The notes beneath the pieces are model-generated. The model had not been told where the DNA came from. It was given only the letters and a program-made list of their open reading frames with translations, and ran no database searches. Below are positions 22,675 to 30,164 of a stretch of 51,016 bases of DNA, piece by piece. How positions within the stretch are numbered: the stretch's first letter is position 1; every line of letters begins with the position of its first letter. This stretch comes from a virus. The stretch covers positions 1-51,016 of the IMG/VR virus record IMGVR_UViG_3300033571_030110, one strand, 5' to 3'. The position numbers and the translations under genes were made by a program.

Positions 22675-24191
22675 TGTTTACAACATCAGACATTTCCCTT
22701 AAAAACGAAAAGACTTGGCGACTAATCCAAAATGGTCACACAATAGGCGTTTTTCAACTAGAGAGTGATCTTGGTAAAAAATGGTCCGCAACCATAAAGC
22801 CTTCAAATATAAATGAACTTAGCGCAGTCATATCATTAATCAGACCAGCCTGTCTAGAGTCAGGGATGACTGATACTTATTCAAAAGTTAAAAACGGTCT
22901 TTCGGAGAAGCCAGACTACAACGATGAGACTGTAAATTCAATCCTTTCACCTACTCTTGGCGTCTTAATTTACCAAGAGCAGTTAATGAAATTCGGCGGA
23001 GACATAGCGTGGAAAGATATGCCTTATTTGGAGCGGTTAGTTATTGTCGATAAGCTAAGAAAGGGTATCGGCAAAAAAGACCAGAAGATTATCATAGACT
23101 TAAAGGATAAATTCATTGCAGGCTGCTTGAAAAATGGCAGATCTAAAGATATGGCCGAAAGGCTATTTTCTCTCATTGAAGGGGCTGGAAGATACGCCTT
23201 CAACGATGCGCACGCTAAAAAGTACGCGCTTTGGGCTTATAAGACGGCATATCTAAAGGCGAACTTTCCACTTGAATTTTATTGCGTGTACCTTACTTAC
23301 AGTAAGGGTAAGCAAAAGCCTAGAGAAGAAATACAAGATTTGATTAATGAAGGTCGAATGCTTGGAATAGAGATCCTGCCGCCATCTATTTCAAAATCAG
23401 AAAATGATTTCTGCATTAAGCAGGACAACATAATTTATGGCCTTTCGCATATAAAGCAAGTTGGAGATTCTGATGCTACAGCTATCGTGAATGTAAGACC
23501 AAAAAGCTTTGTTGAGCTTTTGAAGCTACATTTTGGAAACGGTCAGTTCAAGATAAGATCATTGGCAGTAGAGAGCCTGATTAATTGCGGCGCCTGTGAT
23601 GAGTACGGGTTTTCTAGATCAACCATGCTAAGTATATATCTTATGCTAAGGCAGCTGACTGCGAAAGAAATAGAATTTGTTTTAAGTGAACTGGACGAGA
23701 AGTCTATCGCTGCCGACCTTATAAAAGCTGTTAGGATTTGCGCTGAAACTAAATCGGTTAAAAAACGTAAGGAAATAGTAATGTCTGAGGCAAACTCTAT
23801 AAATCTTTTATCAAACGACTCTGCAATGGTTAAGAGTTCCGCCGAAAAAGACTTGATGGGCTTTGCATTTAGCTATGACCATAATGTCAATACAGAAGAC
23901 GATTGGTCTTGCAAGGACTGTTTCAACAAAACAAAAAACAATAGGAAACTTTCTGCCGTTCTTACTGCAAAAATAACAAAACTAAAACCAACTACCACCA
24001 AGAAGGGTAAAAACCCTGGTCAGGAAATGTGCCAAATAACAATTTCAGATAACACTGGAACGATAAACGTTGTTTGTTTTCCTGAGCAGTACCAAAAATT
24101 AAAGAATGTAATTTCAGAAGGTGCTTATTGCATGCTCAAATTAAATGGCACTGGATTCGGTTGGTCTGTAGAAAGTATCAAAATAAACTAA
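22674..24191 (+). CDS. dnaE: DNA polymerase III alpha, C-terminal part (fingers, beta-binding region, OB)
   Basis: 505 residues, the second half of the split C-family polymerase. It begins, after 12 new residues, at the conserved EKTWRLIQNGHTIGVFQLES, directly continuing where the first half stops in intact DnaE. Fingers motifs follow: SLIRPACLESGM, GVLIYQEQLM, DKLRKGIGKKD, GAGRYAFNDAHAKKYALWAY and KTAYLKANFPLEFY. The C-terminus is an OB domain (LSAVLTAKITKL, ITISDNTGTINVV). It has its own ATG, coupled to the upstream gene by TAATG, so it is a designed separate polypeptide, not a frameshift. Together with 14688-16553 it should make one active enzyme by subunit assembly. Confidence 0.92.
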   Translation: MFTTSDISLKNEKTWRLIQNGHTIGVFQLESDLGKKWSATIKPSNINELSAVISLIRPACLESGMTDTYSKVKNGLSEKPDYNDETVNSILSPTLGVLIYQEQLMKFGGDIAWKDMPYLERLVIVDKLRKGIGKKDQKIIIDLKDKFIAGCLKNGRSKDMAERLFSLIEGAGRYAFNDAHAKKYALWAYKTAYLKANFPLEFYCVYLTYSKGKQKPREEIQDLINEGRMLGIEILPPSISKSENDFCIKQDNIIYGLSHIKQVGDSDATAIVNVRPKSFVELLKLHFGNGQFKIRSLAVESLINCGACDEYGFSRSTMLSIYLMLRQLTAKEIEFVLSELDEKSIAADLIKAVRICAETKSVKKRKEIVMSEANSINLLSNDSAMVKSSAEKDLMGFAFSYDHNVNTEDDWSCKDCFNKTKNNRKLSAVLTAKITKLKPTTTKKGKNPGQEMCQITISDNTGTINVVCFPEQYQKLKNVISEGAYCMLKLNGTGFGWSVESIKIN

Positions 24192-24201
24192 ATAAAGAAA
24201 C

Positions 24202-24216
24202 GCGTAACACTATAAT
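24202..24216 (+). promoter_or_regulatory. 15-bp GCGTAACACTATAAT promoter element before SSB
   Basis: Identical at 14 of 15 positions to the element before the reductase gene (2702-2716), including a perfect TATAAT at 24211-24216. The SSB ATG is 16 nt downstream, leaving a short leader (about 10 nt) with CACGAGACC as a weak ribosome site. The element lies in the 41-nt gap after the polymerase C-terminal half. Confidence 0.65.
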
Positions 24217-24232
24217 CAATCACGAGACCTAT

Positions 24233-24646
24233 ATGGCAAATTTCAACAAAGTTATCGTCGCAGCAAATCTTGTTTCTGATCCCGAGCTAAAGTCAGTTGG
24301 TGACTCAAATGTAGTTAGATTTAGAGTTGCTATCAATCGAAAGTTTACAACCAAGTCTGGCGAAAAGAAAGAAGAGAGCACTTACATCGACGCTGAGATG
24401 TGGGGTGCTAGAGCTTCAGTTATATCTGAGTACCTAAAGAAGGGCGATCCAATTCTAATGGAAGGACATCTAAAGCAGGAGAATTGGGAGACAAAGGATG
24501 GAGAAAAGCGAAGCAAGATCTTAGTGGCAATCGAAGACTTTGAGTTTATGAATGGCAAGAAGGATGCTGACAGCAAGCCTATGCCAGAAGCAAAGTCAAA
24601 ACCAAGACAAAAGTCTGAAGTATCATTGCAGGATATTCCATTCTAA
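24233..24646 (+). CDS. ssb: Single-stranded DNA-binding protein (SSB)
   Basis: 137 residues from the ATG at 24233; an in-frame ATG 105 nt upstream would overlap the polymerase gene and is rejected. The N-terminal OB-fold has the bacterial SSB features: NKVIVAANLVSDPEL, VVRFRVAINRKFTT, STYIDAEMWG, YLKKGDPILMEGHLKQE and SKILVAIEDFEFM. The tail ends in DIPF, the acidic tip used to recruit partners. It coats ssDNA at the fork. The dedicated promoter element and the hairpin at 24692 suggest it can be made in excess of its neighbours. Confidence 0.95.
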   Translation: MANFNKVIVAANLVSDPELKSVGDSNVVRFRVAINRKFTTKSGEKKEESTYIDAEMWGARASVISEYLKKGDPILMEGHLKQENWETKDGEKRSKILVAIEDFEFMNGKKDADSKPMPEAKSKPRQKSEVSLQDIPF

Positions 24647-24837
24647 TGAACGAAAAATTACTTGGAAGATTTCTTCTATTCTTAGATCAAGAGGGGCTTT
24701 TAACCAAGCCCCTTTCTTACAAAGAAACCGTACAGAAATTTTTAGATATCACGAAAACTACAGCTAATGTAGTTCCACCACCAAAGTTTAAAGGATTCGC
24801 AATTGGAGAGAAAGAAAAGAATACTTCTAGTGAGTGA
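24646..24837 (+). CDS. Hypothetical small protein
   Basis: 63 residues. Not recognised. The ATG overlaps the SSB TAA (TAATG). Helical N-terminal half (KLLGRFLLFLDQEGLL), polar C-terminal half. Its codons 16-25 contain the hairpin at 24692-24713. It overlaps the following glycosyltransferase by 35 nt. Confidence 0.6.
   Translation: MNEKLLGRFLLFLDQEGLLTKPLSYKETVQKFLDITKTTANVVPPPKFKGFAIGEKEKNTSSE
24692..24718 (+). terminator. Terminator- or attenuator-like hairpin downstream of SSB
   Basis: AGGGGCTT (24692-24699) and AAGCCCCT (24706-24713) form a perfect 8-bp, GC-rich stem with the 6-nt loop TTAACC, followed by TTCTT. It is 46 nt after the SSB stop and within the coding region of the next small gene, so a partial terminator or an mRNA-stabilising hairpin would separate SSB from the glycosyltransferase genes. 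Confidence 0.5.
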
Positions 24838-26467
24838 GTTCAGTCAGTTAAACACTGGCTTTTCCGTAATGGCAAATGATTTACTTCGTATCATGCACGA
24901 TAGCGGTAAATATGAAGTTGCCGAGCTTGCTTCTTATATTGATGACAAAGATCCGCGAATAGGTTCTGTACCTTGGAAGGTTTATCCTGTAATACCAACC
25001 GACCCTGCAGAGCTTGAAAGATATCAAGCTAATTACCAAACAGCACAATTTGGCAGCCTTAGGTTTGATAGGGCTGTTTTGGATTTCAAGCCAGACGTGG
25101 TTTTCTCTTACAGAGACTTTTGGCATGACGAATGGATATGCAAGGCAGGTTCTAGACACTTGTTCAATTATGTTTGGTCTACTTGCGTTGACTCAGAACC
25201 ACCAAGATCCGAATGGATTGGTGTTTTTTCTACTGTTGACGTAATCTCTTCTTACACAGACTGGGGGCTTTCTGTAATTAAAGAATACTCTGGTAAAAGA
25301 ACTAACATAGCCAATGTTAACACTATGCCTGGTGTAGATCAAGAAGTCTTCAAACCTATGCCAAAAGAAAAGGCTAGGCAGATTCTTGGTATAAAGGACG
25401 ACGTTAATTTAGTTTTGACCGTCATGAGAAACCAACCAAGAAAGCTGTTTCCAGATCTGATGTACGCCTTTGGGAAGGCTCTAGATTCGTGGAAGGCTAT
25501 AGGAAGAGGTGATCTAGCCGATAATACATATCTGTATCTACACACTAGCTATCCAGATGTAGGTTTTGATATCGGTAAAGACATCATAAAGTATAAGCTT
25601 GGCTCAAAAGTTTTAATGACTTACTGCTGCAACCAATGCGGCAACTATTTTGCTTCATTTTTCAATGGAGAAGTATGCTCATGCAATAAGTGCAAGCAGT
25701 ATACCGCCCATCCGCCAAATACGGCATTAGGATTGACAAGAGAGCAGTTAGCTACCGTTTATAACACCTCCGATTTGTACGTACAGCTAAGCGTCGCCGG
25801 CGCGCTTGAAATACCTCTTATAGAAGCCAAAGCCTGCGGCGTTCCAACAATCGCAACCGATTATGCTGCCATGCACGAGTTGAATTCTTTTGGAGGATCA
25901 TACGGATCTGTAAAGGTGGCTGCTTGGAGAGAAGAATCAGAAAGAGAAACCGGCCAAATCAGAGCTATGCCGGATCCCAACGACTGCGCTGACAAAATTT
26001 GTAGCTTCTTCCTAGAGACTCCAAGCTTTAAAACTAATCTAGCTGCAGAAGCTCTTAACACTGCTAGACTAAAGCACACAAACAAGGAGACCTATAATAA
26101 ATGGGACTCTATTTTTGACAGGCTGCCTAAGCTATCCGATGATCGTTGGTATCAGCCTCCAAGATACATAGACGTAAACAATATAAATTTAAACGCCGTA
26201 TATAACGATGATGACTTCATTGACTACTTGATATATAATTTTACTCCGCCAAAGTCCTCAATCAGATCCTATGCAGCTAGAAAATCGATACTAGCTAACC
26301 TTAAGTCAAAGGTTAAGAGTGAAAATGGCGTAAATAGACGCTTGGATAGAAGCGACGTCACAAAGTTGGTTGTTCAAGTAGCTCAAAACTATAACGGCTT
26401 CGAGACTTTTAGATATGAAACTATGAATAATATTCAAAAGAAGCCTAAACTAGTGGAGGTAGTATGA
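24803..26467 (+). CDS. Glycosyltransferase, GT4-like, with an inserted zinc ribbon
   Basis: 554 residues from a TTG at 24803, with AAAGGA upstream. The N-terminal GT-B half starts ILLVSEFSQLNTGFSVMAND. The donor half starts near residue 205 (LVLTVMRNQPRKLFPDLMYA). Near 333-352 GALEIPLIEAKACGVPTIATD is the GT4 E-x7-E-like region. Inside the donor domain near residues 274-300 lies a four-Cys ribbon (CCNQCGNY and CSCNKCKQY), unusual for this family. The C-terminal 130 residues are an extra helical region. Substrate unknown. It overlaps the next glycosyltransferase by 4 nt, first of a run of such genes. Confidence 0.85.
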   Translation: MERKKRILLVSEFSQLNTGFSVMANDLLRIMHDSGKYEVAELASYIDDKDPRIGSVPWKVYPVIPTDPAELERYQANYQTAQFGSLRFDRAVLDFKPDVVFSYRDFWHDEWICKAGSRHLFNYVWSTCVDSEPPRSEWIGVFSTVDVISSYTDWGLSVIKEYSGKRTNIANVNTMPGVDQEVFKPMPKEKARQILGIKDDVNLVLTVMRNQPRKLFPDLMYAFGKALDSWKAIGRGDLADNTYLYLHTSYPDVGFDIGKDIIKYKLGSKVLMTYCCNQCGNYFASFFNGEVCSCNKCKQYTAHPPNTALGLTREQLATVYNTSDLYVQLSVAGALEIPLIEAKACGVPTIATDYAAMHELNSFGGSYGSVKVAAWREESERETGQIRAMPDPNDCADKICSFFLETPSFKTNLAAEALNTARLKHTNKETYNKWDSIFDRLPKLSDDRWYQPPRYIDVNNINLNAVYNDDDFIDYLIYNFTPPKSSIRSYAARKSILANLKSKVKSENGVNRRLDRSDVTKLVVQVAQNYNGFETFRYETMNNIQKKPKLVEVV

Positions 26468-27561
26468 AGAAGGTAGCTTATATATCAGTCTATAAAGACG
26501 GAACTGGTTACGGAAACGCTGCATCTCTGATGATAAAAGCCATTAACAAGGCTGGCTTTACAGTAACCCCTGTTTGGATAAGCTTAAGCAAAATGCCTTT
26601 CAAACACGATTCAGAGTTGGACAAACTCGAATCCAACGGTCTTTCTGATATAGATGTTGTGATACAGCAATGTTTGCCTGACATGTTTGTAAAAATCAAC
26701 GGCGTAAAAAACATAGGATACTTCTTTTGGGAGACTGATTGTTTTATAGGATCGGGATGGAAAAGCGGCTGTGATTTGATGGATGAAATTTGGGTTACTA
26801 CAGAAGAGCAGAAAATGGCTTGCGTAAAGTCTGGATTAAGTTCTGAAAAAATAAGAATTGTAGATCAGCCTAAAGAAGTTTTGAACTATTCAGGCAAATT
26901 TGACTTTTCCCCATACGGAATTGAAAATACTTATAAATTCTACACTATATCAGACTACTCGAATAAGAAAAATGTAAATGCTCTTGTACACGCATTTCTC
27001 ACTGAATTTACTATTCACGATAATGTCTCCTTGGTAATAAAATCATATATAAGTGAGAAGTCTACAGAAGAAAGCAAAGAACACATCAAGATGATGATAC
27101 AAGAGCTTAAAAGACAGATAGGAAAAAACGAAAACGCCTATCCAAAGATAGCTATCATATCAAACATGCTTTCTGATGATGAGCTTTCTTCTCTAGAGAA
27201 CTCTTGCGATTGCTTTATATCCTCATCTAGAGGTGAAGGCGAGGGTCTACCTATGGCGCAAGCTGCCCTAAAAGGAAAGCCGGTTGTCGCTAACTGCATA
27301 TCAGGCATCAAAAAGAACTTTAAAAACCAAGACCTGTTAGTTAAGAGCACGGTTATGAAAAAGGTGTTCGGGATGAATAGTTTTTACTACAATCATAACG
27401 AAAGCTGGCATGATGGATCTACAACTGAATTGTGTGATAGACTTAGATTCGTAGTGGAAAATCCTGATGCTGTTTCAAAGATCGTAGAAGAAAATAAAAG
27501 CTTCTTGGAAGAGAATTTTTCTCTAAGCAGCTGCGCAGAAAAACTCAAGGAGATAATATGA
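26464..27561 (+). CDS. Glycosyltransferase, GT4
   Basis: 365 residues. GT-B start VAYISVYKDGTGYGNAASLM with the Gly-rich acceptor-side loop; IGYFFWETDCF and MDEIWVTTEEQ are typical of phage and bacterial GT4 proteins. The donor half includes YTISDYSNKKNVNALVHAFL and, near residues 255-280, SSRGEGEGLPMAQAALKGKP, a clear E-x-E-G(L/F)-type nucleotide-sugar site. It starts in an ATGA overlap with the previous glycosyltransferase and ends in another with the next, so the three enzymes are co-translated and probably act in one pathway. Confidence 0.87.
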   Translation: MKKVAYISVYKDGTGYGNAASLMIKAINKAGFTVTPVWISLSKMPFKHDSELDKLESNGLSDIDVVIQQCLPDMFVKINGVKNIGYFFWETDCFIGSGWKSGCDLMDEIWVTTEEQKMACVKSGLSSEKIRIVDQPKEVLNYSGKFDFSPYGIENTYKFYTISDYSNKKNVNALVHAFLTEFTIHDNVSLVIKSYISEKSTEESKEHIKMMIQELKRQIGKNENAYPKIAIISNMLSDDELSSLENSCDCFISSSRGEGEGLPMAQAALKGKPVVANCISGIKKNFKNQDLLVKSTVMKKVFGMNSFYYNHNESWHDGSTTELCDRLRFVVENPDAVSKIVEENKSFLEENFSLSSCAEKLKEII

Positions 27562-28574
27562 ATCCCATAGCTTTCTTAGCCAATAAAATTAACCCTAAGA
27601 AGAAAAACAAGTATAAAATAGCGTGCTTTTCTACACACGAAGCCTATCAAGAGGCTTTGGCAAAGACAGGGCATGAATTCTATTTAATCGAGGTGGAAGG
27701 TGTAAAAAAATGGAATGAATCGTTTAGGAAGATTCCGACCAACTGCACTGTGATAGACAGAATTGAAAAAATCCCCTACGATACAGACTTTCTACTTTCT
27801 CAAGATAGGTATTATCAGCTGCAAACGATGATAAATATTTCTAATGATATAAGGCTGCCAATAGTGCATTTAGATCACGTAGAGCCTATACGAGATAAAA
27901 ACTTCGGCAGATTACAGTCAATGAGTGCAGATATAAACGTGTTTATAACAGAGCACAATAAAAACAGCTGGGGTAGTAACAACGGAATTGTTCTTCCTCA
28001 TGGTATAGACATGAACGTGTTCGATGGGTGGAAACCAAACAAATCTAAGTCTGTTGTTTATACTGTTAACTATCTTAAAGATAGGGATTTCTTTTGTGGA
28101 TGGAAAGAGTGGACTTACATAAAAAATAAAGTCGCTTCAATAGATCCAACAATAAACTTTAAGCTTATTGGCGATAACCCAGGCATCAGCACTACCATAT
28201 CTAATCCTTTAGAGCTTTCAAAAGAATTAGTAAAAAACGCCTGTTATATAAACACATCTAAGTTTTCCCCTGTTCCAATGTCTCTATTGGAGGCTATGTC
28301 TTGTGGAATGCCTGTAGTTTCTACTAGATATCAGCAGGTTGCCAATCTGTTGAATGAAGGCAATTCTATATCCTCTAATAATTTAGACGATCTAGCTGAC
28401 GCAGTGGTAAATGTGTGCAATAATAACAGTATGTACTCTTCAATAAGCCTAGGTGCTAGACAAACGATAAAAGAGCAGTTTTGTTTGGAATCGTTCCTTA
28501 AGAATTGGAATTCTATTTTTGACCAAGCCTACAATCTTTCAATAGGAAAGCAGCATGAAATACTTTTTCTCTAA
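27558..28574 (+). CDS. Glycosyltransferase, GT4-like
   Basis: 338 residues. The N-terminal half is reduced (IACFSTHEAYQEALAKTGHE). INVFITEHNKNSWGSNNGIV then LPHGIDMNVFDGWK is the hinge with the conserved His-Gly. The donor domain has SKFSPVPMSLLEAMSCGMPV near residues 234-254, the GT4 E-x7-E region with one Glu replaced by Pro-containing sequence. Substrate unknown. ATGA overlap at the start; 20-nt overlap with the following gene. Confidence 0.83.
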   Translation: MNPIAFLANKINPKKKNKYKIACFSTHEAYQEALAKTGHEFYLIEVEGVKKWNESFRKIPTNCTVIDRIEKIPYDTDFLLSQDRYYQLQTMINISNDIRLPIVHLDHVEPIRDKNFGRLQSMSADINVFITEHNKNSWGSNNGIVLPHGIDMNVFDGWKPNKSKSVVYTVNYLKDRDFFCGWKEWTYIKNKVASIDPTINFKLIGDNPGISTTISNPLELSKELVKNACYINTSKFSPVPMSLLEAMSCGMPVVSTRYQQVANLLNEGNSISSNNLDDLADAVVNVCNNNSMYSSISLGARQTIKEQFCLESFLKNWNSIFDQAYNLSIGKQHEILFL

Positions 28575-28962
28575 CAAAGAGACACAACACATTAACTTTA
28601 AAAAGCTTACTGAAGAAGACTTAAACTCTGAATCATTTAAGATCGAGGAAGAGCTTTTTGTCTACCCTGGTACTATAGAGTCCTACTCTGATACTAAAGA
28701 TATACTTAAAAAGATTAAACGTGCATGCGGTCCTAACTGCGTAGCAACCTTCAACTTCATTAATATGTATCAGCTATTTAACGATGTAGCTTTTCATCGA
28801 TTAGATATAGGCATGGGTCATTTAGTCTGCAAGAGCATAGAAAAGCCATTCAATGTGGTAGCGGCAACTAACAGCCTAAAGGAGGCCGGCTTTAGTATAA
28901 GAAAGACTTGGCTGGAAGACAACTCTAGGTTTATTAGAATTGAGTGCGTAAATGAAAATTAA
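28555..28962 (+). CDS. Hypothetical protein in glycosyltransferase cluster (partial methyltransferase-like)
   Basis: 135 residues. Not firmly recognised. The segment YSDTKDILKKIKRACGPNCV, then ATFNFINMYQLF and a last strand FIRIEC, resembles the second half of a class I methyltransferase (strands 5-7), but there is no SAM motif I, so it would be non-catalytic or a different fold. It overlaps glycosyltransferase genes on both sides and is presumably part of the same modification pathway. Confidence 0.6.
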   Translation: MKYFFSNKETQHINFKKLTEEDLNSESFKIEEELFVYPGTIESYSDTKDILKKIKRACGPNCVATFNFINMYQLFNDVAFHRLDIGMGHLVCKSIEKPFNVVAATNSLKEAGFSIRKTWLEDNSRFIRIECVNEN

Positions 28963-29668
28963 ACCCTTGGTCTCAGTGGTAATAACCACCTATAACGAAG
29001 AAAAGTTTATTAGAAACGCCGTAATTAGTGCAGCCAATCAGTCTATGGATCCCAAGAAATACGAGATCATAGTAGTAGATGATGGCGGGGTGGATAACAC
29101 AGAACAAATTCTAGAAGAGCTTAAGAACGAAAAAAAGATTCCATTTAAATATCTTAAGAAAAAGAATGGAGGAACAGCTTCTGCTAGAAACTTTGGTATA
29201 AGTAATGCCAGAGCCGATGTAATTTCTTTCCTAGACGGAGACGACACTTATCTTCACAATAAATTGGAGTCTTCGTATAAATATATGAGTAAGGGCGAAA
29301 ACATCGGAATTGTTTACAGCGATTATGTGGAAAAATACCCTGATAGAGCTATGGCCAGGCTTAAACAAAATTTCAATCCTGATACGCTATTCAGCCACTG
29401 TATAGTGTCTACAAACTCTATGGTTAGAAAATCTGCTATAGAGCGCGTCGGAGGATTCGATGAAAGCTTTAAATACGTAGAAGATTACGATCTTTGGTGT
29501 AGAATAACACTTTCCGGATACTTCTCACTTAGAGTTCCTGAAATATTGTTTGTATATAACGCGCACCCAAATAGCAAAACAAACTCCACCAACATATCTA
29601 AAATTCAACCAGAGTGGGACAGAATACGCGAAAGGATAAGAAAAAATGAATGGCTTATCAAACAGTAA
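28952..29668 (+). CDS. Glycosyltransferase, GT2 (GT-A fold)
   Basis: 238 residues. A textbook GT2 start, LVSVVITTYNEEKFIRNAV, then IIVVDDGGVDNT, NGGTASARNFGISNARADVI and the DxD-type metal site FLDGDD near residues 93-98. VGGFDESFKYVEDYDLWCRI supplies the acceptor-binding ED and the end of the core. It needs a divalent metal and usually inverts the anomeric centre. No membrane segments, so it is cytoplasmic. The only GT-A enzyme among the glycosyltransferases here, so at least two linkage types are expected in the product. Confidence 0.93.
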   Translation: MKIKPLVSVVITTYNEEKFIRNAVISAANQSMDPKKYEIIVVDDGGVDNTEQILEELKNEKKIPFKYLKKKNGGTASARNFGISNARADVISFLDGDDTYLHNKLESSYKYMSKGENIGIVYSDYVEKYPDRAMARLKQNFNPDTLFSHCIVSTNSMVRKSAIERVGGFDESFKYVEDYDLWCRITLSGYFSLRVPEILFVYNAHPNSKTNSTNISKIQPEWDRIRERIRKNEWLIKQ

Positions 29669-30164
29669 TCCAGTGCAAGAAACCTTTTTATTGGGTGCTA
29701 GATTTTCTACCAAGCCTTCGTTGGCAATATTGCTAGACTCTACAATATCTCAAGAGTATTATGAGATATGCGAAGTTCTTTTCAGTTCTTCAAAATATGA
29801 GTACGACACTCTTATTTTTTCATCTGATAATTCTGCGCCCATATTTCAAGCCCCATGTGCTATATTTTATTACAACTATTTAGAGCAGTACAACGGAAGC
29901 GTTTTAGCTCTCACTCTAAGAGGAGCTTTAAATGCAGCGGAATCCGGATGCAGTCTAAAAAACAAGATATGGCACATATCTGATATCACAGAATTTCAAA
30001 TGGCCGAAACCGTAATACCAAGGCTTTTTGAGTTTTTTGATTCAATATATTTTGTAAACGACTCTGTGAAATCTATATTTTTTGAGGTCTTTCCAAAGAT
30101 TCAATCTGATAAGATCTTAGTTTCATCGATTGACGAGCTACTAGCTAAAAAGCACACGCTATGA
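29646..30164 (+). CDS. Hypothetical protein, end of glycosyltransferase cluster
   Basis: 172 residues. Not recognised. Alpha/beta character with strands such as SLAILLDS, YDTLIFSSDN and CAIFYYNYLEQYNGSVLALT, similar in feel to a nucleotide-sugar or Rossmann half-domain, but there is no catalytic motif. It overlaps the GT2 gene by 23 nt and the following gene by 4 nt, so it is co-expressed with the glycosyltransferases. Confidence 0.65.
   Translation: MNGLSNSNPVQETFLLGARFSTKPSLAILLDSTISQEYYEICEVLFSSSKYEYDTLIFSSDNSAPIFQAPCAIFYYNYLEQYNGSVLALTLRGALNAAESGCSLKNKIWHISDITEFQMAETVIPRLFEFFDSIYFVNDSVKSIFFEVFPKIQSDKILVSSIDELLAKKHTL

Noticed and set aside
24128-24232. N-terminal extension of SSB from an upstream ATG
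   Set aside because: The extension overlaps the polymerase gene, crosses the GCGTAACACTATAAT element and has no SSB similarity; the ATG at 24233 gives the standard SSB start.
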